Below, piece after piece: positions 23,056-32,820 of a DNA stretch of 64,000 nucleotides (within the stretch, counting starts at the first letter, position 1; every line of letters starts with the position of its first letter). The DNA lies in NCBI GenBank assembly GCA_031390755.1, contig JANMTS010000116.1, positions 1 through 64,000 on the forward strand, given 5' to 3'. Both the position numbers and the translations under genes were made by a program. Source of the stretch: DATMER01 sp031390755. GTDB taxonomy: Bacteria > Acidobacteriota > Thermoanaerobaculia > Multivoradales > UBA5704. The notes below the pieces were generated by a model. The model did no database searches, was not told the origin of the DNA, and worked only from the letters and a program-made list of their open reading frames with translations.

Positions 23056-24174
23056 ATGAGCGCCAGCGACGACTACATCGCAACCCGGGACAAGCGGGCG
23101 GCCGAAGCCGGCAAGGATCGCCAGCGGGCGGAAAAGCTCTGGCGTCGGCTCCAGGCCGAGGATCCGGCGTCCTGGAAGAGTCGTGTCCTCGACGAAGCCG
23201 TCTCCTTCAGTTGGGCTTTCTGTGAACGGATCTGCGACGAGAGCGCCGGCCTGGTCGAATCCGACCTCGATCGGGCCGAGGAGCTGGCCGCGCTGGCCGT
23301 AGCCCTGGCTCCGGCGGTGCCGGGGGAGGACAACCGGGTGAGCGCCATGCAGGAGTATGCCTGGCTGCACCTGGGCAACGTCCGGCGTGCCCGTGGGGAC
23401 CTGGCGGGTGCCGAGGAGGCCCTCCGCCGAGGCAAGGAGTTCTTCCTGGGAGCCATGGCGGGCATCTGGCCCAGCCACATCAAGCGGGGCCGGCTGGAGG
23501 GACTGGAAGCCCTCCTCCTGCGTGACCAGGGGAAGCTCGGCGAAGCCATGAAGAAGATCGACTTCGGGCTCGGGCTGAGCGACCGCAGCGACACCCGCCC
23601 CGTCCTGCTTCTCGAGAAGGGGCGGCTGCAACGGCGGTTCGGGCAGCCCGAGGAGGCGGCCAAGGAGCTTGCCCGAGCCGCCGAGATCGCCTCCGAAGGC
23701 TCGGACGCGCGTCTCGTGCTCCGCATTGCGGTCGAGCTTGGCGCCGCTCTCTGCGACGCCGACCGTCACGGCGAGGTGAAGATTCCGGCCGCCGTGCGGA
23801 AGGAAGCCCTGGGGCTCGCGGTCGAGCGTGCCAGGCTGCGCTGCCTGGACGGGCGGGTCGCCGCCGGGCTTGGCCGCCTGAAGGAAGCCCAGGCCGTTCT
23901 CAACCAGGATCCCGCCGAGTTGCCTGCCCGGACGGTGGCGGACTTCGCCCTGCTGTCCCTGGAGATTGCCGCGATCCATGCCCGCGATGGCCGGACAGAC
24001 GATCTGAAACGCCTGGCGGAGTCGATGCCGCGGCTCGTCGAGGGGGCCGCCCTGAACCGGGAGGCCTTGGTGATCCTCAAGCTGGCCTCTCGCCTGGCGG
24101 TCCAGGACAAGCTGCCGGCCGAGCGTGCGGCGCAGTGCGCGAAGGACTTCGCCCGTCTCTCGGCCGGCCGCTAG
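23056..24174 (+). CDS. TPR-like helical repeat protein
   Basis: 372 aa, predicted all-helical. Repeats can be seen in LHLGNVRRARGDLAGAEEALRRG, LEGLEALLLRDQGKLGEAMKKIDFG and LLEKGRLQRRFGQPEEAAKELARA. The organisation resembles the C-terminal half of the HTH-TPR regulator at 35110-36591, but no DNA-binding domain is present. No catalytic motif. Probably a soluble scaffold; no partner is indicated by the neighbours. It starts at ATG 23056, about 110 bases from the divergent hydrolase start. Confidence 0.72.
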   Translation: MSASDDYIATRDKRAAEAGKDRQRAEKLWRRLQAEDPASWKSRVLDEAVSFSWAFCERICDESAGLVESDLDRAEELAALAVALAPAVPGEDNRVSAMQEYAWLHLGNVRRARGDLAGAEEALRRGKEFFLGAMAGIWPSHIKRGRLEGLEALLLRDQGKLGEAMKKIDFGLGLSDRSDTRPVLLLEKGRLQRRFGQPEEAAKELARAAEIASEGSDARLVLRIAVELGAALCDADRHGEVKIPAAVRKEALGLAVERARLRCLDGRVAAGLGRLKEAQAVLNQDPAELPARTVADFALLSLEIAAIHARDGRTDDLKRLAESMPRLVEGAALNREALVILKLASRLAVQDKLPAERAAQCAKDFARLSAGR

Positions 24175-24393
24175 CGGTCATGTCCGCCTCCCTCTCCTTC
24201 TTCCGCTTTCCCGACGTCTCCCGTCCCCCTTCATAACGGTCTCCTTGCTCGATGCGAGGCGGCTGACAGCCGGCCTCCTTCACAAAGACGAAGATGAGGC
24301 CGGGAAAGTTCATCCGCTCTGCGGTTTCCCTGGAATACTCTGGTCCGGTAACATTCGCATGGAACAGAGACACCCAAGGGAGGGATCAGTGTC

Positions 24394-24783
24394 ATGAACG
24401 AAGAACAAGAGCGGATCGTCCTGGATGCGCTTCTCCGCCTCTTGAGGAGCGCGGTGGAGGAGGCGCTGCGTCTTCAGGATGCGGAGGCCTTTCTTTCCTG
24501 GATGCAATCGGAGGCGCCCGAGGCGTTTCCCGTGCTCTTCTCCGGTCTGGAGGAACGCGTCGCCCGGGCGGTCGCGCGCGAGCTCGGGAGGCAGGTGTGG
24601 AACGCCATGCCCCGCCCTGACGACGGTTTCCAGCCGCAACCCCTTGCCCGGCCGCTGGACCAGGACCCCTGCCCGTGCGGATCGGGACGGCCCTATGGTG
24701 ACTGCTGCGTCGCCGCGCCGGCCCTGCCGGGGCTGACCCCAGGGCTGCTCCGGAGCCTCATGGCGGAGAAGCTCGACGACTGA
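24394..24783 (+). CDS. SEC-C motif protein
   Basis: 129 aa. The first 80 residues are helical and unrecognised. The C-terminal part has DPCPCGSGRPYGDCC, the zinc-binding SEC-C motif (C-x-C-x8-C-C) found at the end of SecA and in many stand-alone proteins, where it binds zinc and mediates contacts. The start is ATG 24394, after GGGAGGGATC. The 220-bp gap before it shows only pyrimidine-rich sequence. The gene ends 52 bases before the restriction-modification gene and could be co-transcribed with it; a functional link is not shown. Confidence 0.78.
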   Translation: MNEEQERIVLDALLRLLRSAVEEALRLQDAEAFLSWMQSEAPEAFPVLFSGLEERVARAVARELGRQVWNAMPRPDDGFQPQPLARPLDQDPCPCGSGRPYGDCCVAAPALPGLTPGLLRSLMAEKLDD

Positions 24784-24835
24784 CCGTCTCCATCGGGCGT
24801 GACAGTGGAGCCGGATTCGATTATCGTCTTCCTTG

Positions 24836-27800
24836 ATGACGCGACAAAACGACCCAGAAATCTCACGTTCTTTCCGAAAAGAGAGCCTGCTCTCCGGTTT
24901 CCTGGAGCGGATCGCCGCGCTGGAGGAGCGCGGCGACGCCCGGGAAGAGAGCTTCTATCCGGCGTTCGTGGACCTGCTGAGCGGGTGGGCCCGGGGCTCC
25001 GGCTTTCCGGACGTGCAGGTGACGGCCATCCCGCGGCGGACCCAGGGGTGCAGCCTCGACTTCCAGGTCTGGCGCGGTCCCCGGCTGGTCGGCTACGTCG
25101 AGGCGAAGCGGCCCTCGGCGGACCTGGACGCCGCCGCCGAGAGCGCCCAGCTGAGGCGCTACCGGGAGACGTTCCCGAACCTGATCCTCACGAGCTTCCG
25201 CGAGCTTCGCCTCTACCGCAACGGCGAGGACGTGACGCGGGCGACCCTGGGAACCGCGCGGGATTCGGGTCCGGAGCTGTCCACGCTCCTGGGATCGTTC
25301 TTCGCCTTCGGCGGGCCGCGCCGGCTCGGCGCCGCCGCGCTCGCCCGCAACCTCGCCAGCCGGGCGCGCGTACTGGAGGGCCGGATCGAGGCCCTGCTGG
25401 AGCGGGACAAGGGGAGCGAAGAGCCGTCGGAGCTGACCGTCTTCTATCGCGCCCTGGCGTCCCACTTCTTCCACGCCCTCACCGAGCGCCAGTTCGCGGA
25501 CCTCTACGCCCAGACCGTTGTCTACGGGATGCTGGCCGCCCGCTGCTGGGAGGACGGCGACCTCGACCGCCGGTCGCTGTACGAGCGCATCCCTCCGGCC
25601 AGCGGCATTCTGCGGGACATCTTCCGCTACGTCTGCCTCTCCCCGCCGCCCGAGATCGAGTGGATCGTGGACGACCTGGTGGATCTCCTGCGGCCCGCCG
25701 ACCTCAAGCGGGCCTTGCAGCGGCAGTTCCTTCAGCGCGGGGACCGGGATCCGATCCTCCACTTCTACGAGACCTTTCTCCGCCATTACGACGCCGAGCT
25801 GCGGACGCGGCGCGGGGTCTATTACACGCCGCCCGCGGTGGTCTCCTACGTCGTGCGCTCGGTCGACGCCCTGCTGCGCACGCGCCTGGGCCGGCGGAGC
25901 GGCCTCGCGGACCGGAGCGTCTGGTTCCTCGATCCCGCCGCGGGCACCATGACGTTCGTGATCGAGGCGTTCCGATGCGCGATCGAGAGCTGCTCGAAGG
26001 AGCTTGGACGCGGGGCGGTTCCGTCGCTGATCCAGGACCACCTGCTGCCGCACGGCTTCGGCTTCGAGCTGATGATGGCCCCCTACGCCATCGGGCACTT
26101 GAAGGTGAGCCTCTTCCTCGCCGAGCAGGGCTATCCGCTGCGCGCCGACGACCGCGTCAACCTGCTGCTCACCAACGCGCTGGAGCGGGAGGATCTGTCG
26201 CAGGCCACCCTGCCGGGGCTGCCGTCGCTCGCCCGCGAGGTCCGCAAGGCCGCGGAGGTCAAGGAGGACCGCCGGATCTGCGTGGTGATCGGCAATCCCC
26301 CCTACTCGGGCCGGTCGGCCAACCGCACGAAGGAGGCCGACCGGATGCTGCGCGAAAGCCATGCGCCCGGCGACGAGGGCTACTATCGGGTGGACGGCCG
26401 GGCGCTCGGCGAGAAGAACGCGAAGTGGCTCCAGGACGACTACGTGAAGTTCCTCCGCTTCGCCCAGAGGAAGATCGACGAGTGCGGCGAGGGCGTGGTC
26501 GGGCTGGTGCTCAGCCACAGCTTCCTCGACAACCCGACGTTCCTCGGGCTCCGGCGGTCGCTGATGACCAGCTTCGACGAGATCTATCTCCTGGATCTCC
26601 ACGGCAACCGGCGAAAGAAGGAAGTGTCTCCCGACGGCGCCGCGGACGAGAACGTGTTCGACGAGGTCGGACAGGGCGTCTCCATCCTGCTGCTGGTGAA
26701 GAAGGCCGGAGCCCGAGCTTCCCAATATCTGGCCGGACATCCGGCTGGACATCCGACGCGGATCGCCCGGCACGACCTCTGGGGCAACCGGTTGAAGAAG
26801 CTCCGCTGGCTCGCGGCTCGAAACGTGGACAGCACGCCCTGGGTCGAGCTTCAGCCCCGCGAGCCGTCCTATCTCTTCGTGGCCCGGGATGCCCGGCTGG
26901 AGGAGATCTACTCCCTGGGCGTCTCCCTGCCCGAGATCTTTCCGCTGCACTCGCCCGGAGTGCTGACGGCCCGCGACGCCTTCGTGATGGATGTGGACGG
27001 CAAGGCTCTCGAAAAGCGGATGTGGCGGTTCCGGTCCGGATTGGCGAGCGCCGATCCTCCCGATCCAAAGGACACGGGAACCTGGTCGCGGTCCGAAGCC
27101 GTGCGCCGGGCGGCCTCGGACGACGGCTGGGCGTCGCGGTTCACCAAGATCCTGGTCCGCCCCTTCGACGTGCGGCACATCTTCTACGCGGACTATCTCG
27201 TGGAGCGGCCCCGGGAGCGCGGGATGCGCCATCTGCGCGGCGGATCGAACCTGGCCCTGGTGGTGCCGCGGATGAGCAAGGACGGCCCGGGCGCCCTGGT
27301 GACGGACCGGATCGCCGCGCACAAGGCGGTGAGCGCCTATGACATCAACTCCGTCTTTCCCCTGTATCTCCTGCCGGAGGAAGGCCGGCTCTCCTCTGGA
27401 GCCGGCGGAGCCGGGCCCCTCCCGAACGTGGCGCCGAAGCTTCACGTGGCGCTGGAGCAGTCCCTGGGCGGTCCGGTGACCCCCGAGGCGCTCTTCGGGT
27501 ACGTCTATGCGGTCCTCTACAGCGATGTGTATCGGCGCCGGTACGCCGCCTTTCTGGCCGCCGGCTTTCCGCGGATCCCCTTTCCGCGGACCCTCCGTCT
27601 CTTCGAGACCCTCTCGGGGCTCGGCGCCGAGCTGGTGGATCTGCATCTGCTGCGGACGCCGGTCGAATCCCCCGTCCGGTCTCAGGGATCCGGAGGCGCG
27701 CCGCTGTCGAAGACGGTCGGCCGCGGCTACCGGCCCGACGAGCGCCGGCTGGATCTGAACGGCCAGGGCGATTGGATCGAAGGCATCGCGCCCCGGGTCT

Positions 27801-27985
27801 GGGACTACCGCATCGGCGGCTACCAGGTGCTGCCCCGTTGGCTCCAGGCCCGGGCGGGAAGGCGCCTCACCTACGACGAGAACCAGTCTTTTCCCAGGAT
27901 CGTGGCGGTGCTGGCCCGGACGATCGAGATCCAGCGGCGGATCGACGGGCTGATTCCGGAGCTGGATCTGGAGACCGAGTCATAG
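24836..27985 (+). CDS. Single-chain restriction-modification enzyme (type IIG/ISP-like)
   Basis: 1049 aa, both activities in one chain. N-terminal PD-(D/E)xK-type nuclease: SLDFQVW, then YVEAKRP (Glu near 89, Lys near 91). N6-adenine methyltransferase: motif I DPAAGT near residue 366 and NPPY near 487. The C-terminal part ends in GGYQVLPRWLQARAGRRLTYDE, typical of the target-recognition end of these enzymes. There is no helicase domain, so ISP-type translocation is unlikely. No separate specificity or methylase gene is nearby. It should be a self-contained defence enzyme; the recognition sequence is unknown. ATG 24836 is preferred over the adjacent TTG 24833. Confidence 0.85.
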   Translation: MTRQNDPEISRSFRKESLLSGFLERIAALEERGDAREESFYPAFVDLLSGWARGSGFPDVQVTAIPRRTQGCSLDFQVWRGPRLVGYVEAKRPSADLDAAAESAQLRRYRETFPNLILTSFRELRLYRNGEDVTRATLGTARDSGPELSTLLGSFFAFGGPRRLGAAALARNLASRARVLEGRIEALLERDKGSEEPSELTVFYRALASHFFHALTERQFADLYAQTVVYGMLAARCWEDGDLDRRSLYERIPPASGILRDIFRYVCLSPPPEIEWIVDDLVDLLRPADLKRALQRQFLQRGDRDPILHFYETFLRHYDAELRTRRGVYYTPPAVVSYVVRSVDALLRTRLGRRSGLADRSVWFLDPAAGTMTFVIEAFRCAIESCSKELGRGAVPSLIQDHLLPHGFGFELMMAPYAIGHLKVSLFLAEQGYPLRADDRVNLLLTNALEREDLSQATLPGLPSLAREVRKAAEVKEDRRICVVIGNPPYSGRSANRTKEADRMLRESHAPGDEGYYRVDGRALGEKNAKWLQDDYVKFLRFAQRKIDECGEGVVGLVLSHSFLDNPTFLGLRRSLMTSFDEIYLLDLHGNRRKKEVSPDGAADENVFDEVGQGVSILLLVKKAGARASQYLAGHPAGHPTRIARHDLWGNRLKKLRWLAARNVDSTPWVELQPREPSYLFVARDARLEEIYSLGVSLPEIFPLHSPGVLTARDAFVMDVDGKALEKRMWRFRSGLASADPPDPKDTGTWSRSEAVRRAASDDGWASRFTKILVRPFDVRHIFYADYLVERPRERGMRHLRGGSNLALVVPRMSKDGPGALVTDRIAAHKAVSAYDINSVFPLYLLPEEGRLSSGAGGAGPLPNVAPKLHVALEQSLGGPVTPEALFGYVYAVLYSDVYRRRYAAFLAAGFPRIPFPRTLRLFETLSGLGAELVDLHLLRTPVESPVRSQGSGGAPLSKTVGRGYRPDERRLDLNGQGDWIEGIAPRVWDYRIGGYQVLPRWLQARAGRRLTYDENQSFPRIVAVLARTIEIQRRIDGLIPELDLETES

Positions 27986-28048
27986 CAGCGCGCCGCGCCC
28001 CTGGCATATGCTCGCCCCGACCGTTCATCCGCCAAAAAAGGGGTTGCC

Positions 28049-29536
28049 ATGCTCTGTCGCCGAGCCATTCCCGTCCTGTCCCTCGCCGCCCTCTTCCTGA
28101 CGACCGTCCCGGGGCTGGCCGCTGGCGCCAATCCTGCGAGCCCGGCGAAATCGACGTCTCCGAAGGCGAGCCTGGGCAAGCAGGCCGCCGTGGCCAGCGT
28201 CGACCGTCACCGGCCGGAGCTGGTGACCCTGGCCAACCAGGTCTGGGAATTCGCCGAGACCGCTCTCAAGGAGACGCGCTCCTCCAAGGTTCTGGCCGAC
28301 TACGCCGAATCCCAGGGCTTCAAGGTCGAGCGCGGCGTCGCCGGCATGCCCACCGCGTTCGTGGCGAGCTACGGCGAAGGGAAGCCGGTGATCGCGATCC
28401 TCGGCGAATACGACGCGCTCCCCGGGATCTCCCAGAAGGCGCAGACCACCAAGGAGCCGCTGCTGGCCGGCGCTCCGGGTCACGGCTGCGGTCACAACCT
28501 CTTCGGCGCGGCCAGCCTGGGCGCCGCCGTGGCCGTGAAGGAGCTGATCGCGGACGGCAAGCTCCAGGGCACCGTGCGCTTCTACGGCACGCCGGCCGAG
28601 GAGTCGGTGGGCGGCAAGCTCTACATAGTCCGGGAAGGCCTGTTCAAGGATGTCGACGTGGTGCTCGCCTGGCACCCGGCGGACGAGACCGGCGCCGACA
28701 CCCAGAGTTCCCAGGCCATGGTCGACTTCGTCGTCGAGTTCCGCGGCAAGGCCTCCCACGCCGCCTTCGACCCCTGGAACGGCCGCAGCGCCCTGGACGG
28801 GCTGGAGATCTTCACCCATGCCCTCAACCTGATGCGCGAGCACGTCCGGCCCAGCGTGCGCATGCATTACGTCATCCAGGACGGCGGCGACGTGCCCAAC
28901 GTCGTTCCCGAGCACGCCAGGGTCTGGGTCTGGGTGCGCGACTCCGAGCATGCCTCGGTGGACGAGCTGCTCAAGCGCGTCCGCAAGATCGCCGAGGGCG
29001 CGGCCCTCGCCGCCGACGTGGAGAGCACCCTGCGCGTCCAGTCCGGAGACTACGAGATGCTGGTCAACTGGGCCGGCGCGCGCCTCCTGTACAGCAACCT
29101 GACCTGGCTCGGACCGATCCAGTACACCGAGGAGGAGCAGGCGTTCGCCCGAAAGATCCAGAAGGAGACCGGCGTCGAGGAGAAGGGCCTGAGCGGCGAC
29201 GTCCAGCCCCTCGACGAGAATCCCGAGCCTCCGGAAGGCGGCTCCACCGACGTCGCCGACGTGAGCTGGAACGTACCCACCCTCCACGTCTCCGTCACCA
29301 CGGCTCCCAAGTCCGCGCCCTGGCACGCCTGGCCGGTCGTGGCCTGCGGCGGCATGTCCATCGGCCACAAGGGGATGACCTACGCCGCCAAGACCCTCGC
29401 CGCCACCATGGTCGACCTCTTCGAGCAGCCGGCCCGGCGCGACGAGATCCGCCGGGAATTCGAGAAGAATACGAAAGGCGTCGTCTACAAGGGCTACATC
29501 CCGGACGGCCCGCCGCCGCTGCCTGCGATTCCATGA
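28049..29536 (+). CDS. Exported M20-family amidohydrolase (AbgB-like)
   Basis: 495 aa with a signal peptide (LSLAALFLTTVPGLAAG). M20D metallopeptidase features: ILGEYDALPG, HGCGH, TPAEE and the dimerisation-domain FRGKASHAA, with a final histidine in MSIGHKG. The closest recognisable relatives are aminobenzoyl-glutamate utilisation protein B and other carboxypeptidases that cleave N-acyl amino acids. Start ATG 28049 follows AAAAGGGG. The signal peptide implies a periplasmic substrate, unlike cytoplasmic AbgB. It ends just before the convergent DUF3267 gene. Confidence 0.88.
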   Translation: MLCRRAIPVLSLAALFLTTVPGLAAGANPASPAKSTSPKASLGKQAAVASVDRHRPELVTLANQVWEFAETALKETRSSKVLADYAESQGFKVERGVAGMPTAFVASYGEGKPVIAILGEYDALPGISQKAQTTKEPLLAGAPGHGCGHNLFGAASLGAAVAVKELIADGKLQGTVRFYGTPAEESVGGKLYIVREGLFKDVDVVLAWHPADETGADTQSSQAMVDFVVEFRGKASHAAFDPWNGRSALDGLEIFTHALNLMREHVRPSVRMHYVIQDGGDVPNVVPEHARVWVWVRDSEHASVDELLKRVRKIAEGAALAADVESTLRVQSGDYEMLVNWAGARLLYSNLTWLGPIQYTEEEQAFARKIQKETGVEEKGLSGDVQPLDENPEPPEGGSTDVADVSWNVPTLHVSVTTAPKSAPWHAWPVVACGGMSIGHKGMTYAAKTLAATMVDLFEQPARRDEIRREFEKNTKGVVYKGYIPDGPPPLPAIP

Positions 29537-29564
29537 CCGCTGCCGGCCCCGACCGGCCGCGCGA

Positions 29565-30176
29565 TCAGGGGACCGGTGTGAAAAAGAAGGTGCGGTGGGC
29601 GCTCTCGTCGTCGTAGCTGTAGACGATGTCGTGCTCGGCGAGAGAGAGCCAATTGAGCAGGGCGAAGTCACCGCTGCAAGCGCCGACGTGAAGAAGGAGG
29701 GCGCCCGCGGCGCCGAGGCTCCAGGCTCCTGAGGTCATGAGCGCCAGAAGCAGAAGGGGTGGATTCAGGAGAACAAACGGCGCGGCGGCGACTTGGGAGA
29801 ACCCGCGTTTGTCGACAACGAAGCGGTCCGCCGCGCAGTACGCGGTGAGCGCGCGCCAGTTGTACCGCACCCGCACGGAACGCGCACCGAGGCGGCGATA
29901 CACGAGCGAGTGCGAAGCCTCGTGAATCGGCAGCAACGCCGCAAACCCCAGGCACATGCCCAGGCTGAGACTCGAGAAGCCGTCGGCGAAGCCAAGGCCG
30001 GATCGAAACCACACCAAAGCGACAAGCCCGAGCGCGGCGGCATTGGCTGCGAGATACAGCGCCATCACCCTGGAGCGCTTCCAGAGGTAGGGCTTAAGCG
30101 CTATCGCGATGGCGGCATGGTCGATCTCCCAGGCGCAGGAGTAGCGGGTTGGGTCGTGGAGCTCTTCGGGGCTCAT
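29565..30176 (-). CDS. DUF3267-type putative membrane zinc metalloprotease
   Basis: 203 aa with four or five hydrophobic segments. The intramembrane HExxH motif is H85-E-A-S-H89 (LLPIHEASHSLVYRRLGA), followed by a later Asp within a hydrophobic stretch (GDFALLNWL) that could be the third ligand, as in site-2-protease-like zincins. The substrate is unknown. ATG 30176 is used although AGGAGG abuts it directly, leaving almost no spacer; a frame open to 30542 exists but crosses repeat-like DNA. It lies upstream of the convergent M20 gene's end. Confidence 0.75.
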   Translation of the reverse strand: MSPEELHDPTRYSCAWEIDHAAIAIALKPYLWKRSRVMALYLAANAAALGLVALVWFRSGLGFADGFSSLSLGMCLGFAALLPIHEASHSLVYRRLGARSVRVRYNWRALTAYCAADRFVVDKRGFSQVAAAPFVLLNPPLLLLALMTSGAWSLGAAGALLLHVGACSGDFALLNWLSLAEHDIVYSYDDESAHRTFFFTPVP

Positions 30177-30282
30177 CCTCCTGATACGCAGGTGAGGAGC
30201 ACCTGTTTCCAGGAACCCCAAAAAGCGGGGAGGCGAGCTGGCTCCGCTCCGTTTCGTGGACTGCGGTTCTCCTCTTCCACCT

Positions 30283-30350
30283 CTCGCGGGAGGGAGGCGG
30301 CGCCCTCTCCTGCGAAGCAGGGGGAGGGACGGGGAGGGCCGCAGCCTTCC
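30283..30350. repeat. Isolated REP-like block
   Basis: A CTCGCGGGAGGG...CCCTCTCCTGCG...GGGAGGGACGGGGAGGG pattern resembling the purine/pyrimidine-rich blocks at 4372-4590 and 6718-6876. It lies in the 185-bp gap between two minus-strand genes, which otherwise shows nothing. Confidence 0.45.
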
Positions 30351-30361
30351 CAATAACCTTC

Positions 30362-31153
30362 TCACCCCTCGCTCTCCTCCAGCCGCTGGATGAACTCCGC
30401 ATCCAGACCCGCCGCCTCGCGGCCTTTTCGATTGAAGACCCTTCCCTTGGCGCGGGTGGGACGGAGCGGCCAGGTGAGGTTGGCTTGGTAGGCGTCCCAG
30501 GCGGTTTCGTCCTCTTTCTTGAAGGCATGGAGCCAGGTCCACCCGAAGGCCACGTGGTCGACCTCGTCGCGCTCCACCTGGTCGATGACCGCCGCGGTTC
30601 TCGGGTCTCCGGCCCGGCGCGCCGCTTCGGCGTACTCGACGGTGTGGTCGAGGTTCGCGTTTTCGAAGGTCAGGGACATGGCGCAGAGGAAGCGGAGAGG
30701 AGTCGTGATGTCCGCCACCTTGCTCCAGAAATAGCCGTGGACCGGAAAGTCTCCGAAGCTCGCGCCGGCCGCTTCGACCCGCGCGATGTACATCCGGGTG
30801 TGCCGCTGCTCGTCCTGGAGGATGCGGAGGAGGCCGCGCCGGAAATCCGGAGGCGCATCGGGAAACGCCAGGAGGGCCCAGGCGAACAGCTCCGCGGCCT
30901 GAAGCTCGTGGTTCGCCAGGGCGTGGAGGATGCGCGCCCGCTGCGCGGGATCGGGCATCCCCAGAATGTCCGGCACCGTCACCTTGCCGAAGCGGAGATT
31001 CGCCGGCCGGCCGGGCTCTTCGAGGCGCAGGGCCGGCCCCGGCTCGGCGTCCGTCAAAATTTCTGGCGGCAGCGGCGGTGTCGGCGGGGGGGCGAGCTTC
31101 GTCTCCAGATCCTCGGACTGGAGCACGGTCAGCGCGAATTCACGGATTTCCAT
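30362..31153 (-). CDS. DUF455 ferritin-like protein
   Basis: 263 aa. Four-helix-bundle diiron ligands are visible: ANHELQAAEL, DEQRHTRMY, TFENANLDH and ERDEVDHVAF, matching the spacing of DUF455 (COG2833). Members are predicted diiron oxygenases or oxidases; the reaction is unknown. Length fits the family. It starts 22 bases from the divergent secreted protein gene, leaving a very short shared promoter space. No operon partner is evident. Confidence 0.85.
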   Translation of the reverse strand: MEIREFALTVLQSEDLETKLAPPPTPPLPPEILTDAEPGPALRLEEPGRPANLRFGKVTVPDILGMPDPAQRARILHALANHELQAAELFAWALLAFPDAPPDFRRGLLRILQDEQRHTRMYIARVEAAGASFGDFPVHGYFWSKVADITTPLRFLCAMSLTFENANLDHTVEYAEAARRAGDPRTAAVIDQVERDEVDHVAFGWTWLHAFKKEDETAWDAYQANLTWPLRPTRAKGRVFNRKGREAAGLDAEFIQRLEESEG

Positions 31154-31174
31154 CTGGTAAGCTCATTCAACCTT

Positions 31175-32506
31175 ATGAATACGAAAGCGCTTTGCCTCGC
31201 CGGAATCCTTCTCTCGCTCGCTGCGTCCACTGTGCAGGCCCAGCCCAACGGTCCCGTGCCGCAGCCGGTGTTCCCCTCGGACAATTGGTGGAACGTGAAT
31301 ATCAGTGCCGCGCCGGTCGATCCGCGCAGCGCCGACTTCCTCGATTTCATCGGCCGCAGCACGGAGCTCCATCCCGACTTCGGAGGCTTCGCGGAGTCGC
31401 CGCCGGCCACCTACGGCATCCACTACGTGAGCGTGCCCGGCAGTCAGCCGCTCGTCCCGGTGACGTTCGTCGAGTACGGCGACGAGAGCGACGCCGGAGC
31501 GCCCGGCCGGCCCGCCGGCTATCCCATTCCGATCGAGGCGAGGAGCCAGCCCGGCTACATCGAGGGAGGATATCCCGGAAGTGTGGACGCCAACGGCGAC
31601 CGGCACCTGCTGCTCGTCGACCGCGACAACCGGCTTCTCTACGAGCTGTACCACACGTTCTGGAACTCCGAGGCGAACCGCTGGGAGGCGGGCTCGGGTG
31701 CGGTCTTCGATCTCAAGACGAACGGCCGCCGGCCGGAAGGCTGGACGAGCGCCGATGCCGCGGGTCTCGCGATCTTCCCCGGGCTCGTGCGCTACGACGA
31801 GGCCGTCGGCTCCGATCCGATCGACCACGCCTTCCGCTTCACGATCCGGGCGACGAACGGCCACGTCTTTCCGGCGTCCCACAGCGCGGGAGGCACCACC
31901 GGCTCCCTGCCCATGGGAGCGCGCCTGCGCCTGAAGGCGAGCAAGAACATCTCGGGCTTCACGCCCGAGGTGCGCCGCATCTTCCAGGCCATGAAGACCT
32001 ACGGCCTGATCCTGGCGGACAACGGCTCGGACATGTACATCTCGGGGGCGCACGATGTCCGCTGGGACAACGACGTTCTCAACCCCGCCTTCGCCAGCCT
32101 GACCGCGGACGACTTCGAGGTCATCCAGCTCGGCTGGAAGCCGGCGGCGTCGACCACCTGCACGCCGGCCGACACCCGGCTCTGCCTGAACGGCTCGCGC
32201 TTCCAGGTGGAGGTCGAGTGGACGCTCGCCAACGGCACGAACGGAGCCGGCCACGCGGTCTCGATGACCCCCGACACCGGCTATTTCTGGTTCTTCAACA
32301 GCGCCAACGTGGAGGCGGTCATCAAGGTTCTGGACGGCTGCGGCGTCAACAACCGGTATTGGGTCTTCGCCGGCGGGCTGACCGACGTCCGCGCGCAGAT
32401 CACCGTGACCGATCTTCAGAAGGGAGTCTCCAAGGTGTACACCAACCCCCAGGGAACGGCTTTCCGGCCGATCCAGGACACGGGCGCCTTTGCGACCTGC
32501 CCCTGA
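31175..32506 (+). CDS. Secreted protein of unknown function
   Basis: 443 aa. Signal peptide (LCLAGILLSLAASTVQAQ), then a large domain with FPSDNWWNVNI, YGDESDAG, DRHLLLVDRDNRLLYELYHTFW and GHVFPASHSAG, reminiscent of secreted beta-rich or carbohydrate-active proteins but not assignable. The C-terminal 100 residues (TRLCLNGSRFQVEVEWT ... NNRYWVFAGGLTDV) form a beta-sandwich-like module often appended to exported acidobacterial proteins. ATG 31175 is selected because the signal peptide starts there, although the frame is open from 30485. Confidence 0.78.
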   Translation: MNTKALCLAGILLSLAASTVQAQPNGPVPQPVFPSDNWWNVNISAAPVDPRSADFLDFIGRSTELHPDFGGFAESPPATYGIHYVSVPGSQPLVPVTFVEYGDESDAGAPGRPAGYPIPIEARSQPGYIEGGYPGSVDANGDRHLLLVDRDNRLLYELYHTFWNSEANRWEAGSGAVFDLKTNGRRPEGWTSADAAGLAIFPGLVRYDEAVGSDPIDHAFRFTIRATNGHVFPASHSAGGTTGSLPMGARLRLKASKNISGFTPEVRRIFQAMKTYGLILADNGSDMYISGAHDVRWDNDVLNPAFASLTADDFEVIQLGWKPAASTTCTPADTRLCLNGSRFQVEVEWTLANGTNGAGHAVSMTPDTGYFWFFNSANVEAVIKVLDGCGVNNRYWVFAGGLTDVRAQITVTDLQKGVSKVYTNPQGTAFRPIQDTGAFATCP

Positions 32507-32619
32507 TCTCAACCTTCTCGGCGTGGCGGAAGGCCGGTATGCAGCGGGCGTAGGGAAGCCAGGGAGCCCTGTTCTACACACGAAGCTTCATGTTATTGTG
32601 TGGATGGAGGTGTGGAGCC

Positions 32620-32820
32620 GTGGCAACCAATCTGGCAATTGATGACAATCTCTTAGAGGAAGCCCTTCGTGTCGGTGGACACCGAACGAAGAGAGCCACT
32701 GTCACCGAGGCTCTCGAGGAGTATATCCAGCACAGGAAGCAGGTGGAGATCCTGGAGTTGTTTGGCCAGATCGACTATGACCCGGACTACGACTACAAGA
32801 AACAGCGGAGTCGTGGTTGA
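32620..32820 (+). CDS. vapB: VapB-like type II antitoxin
   Basis: 66 aa. VATNLAIDDNLLEEALRVGGHRTKRATVTEALEEYI is the ribbon-helix-helix dimerisation and DNA-binding segment of the VapB group, followed by an acidic toxin-binding tail (DYDPDYDY). The start is GTG 32620 after a GGAGG; upstream ATG 32590 would add residues not seen in the family. Expected to repress its own operon and to hold VapC inactive. It overlaps vapC by four bases. Confidence 0.85.
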   Translation: MATNLAIDDNLLEEALRVGGHRTKRATVTEALEEYIQHRKQVEILELFGQIDYDPDYDYKKQRSRG

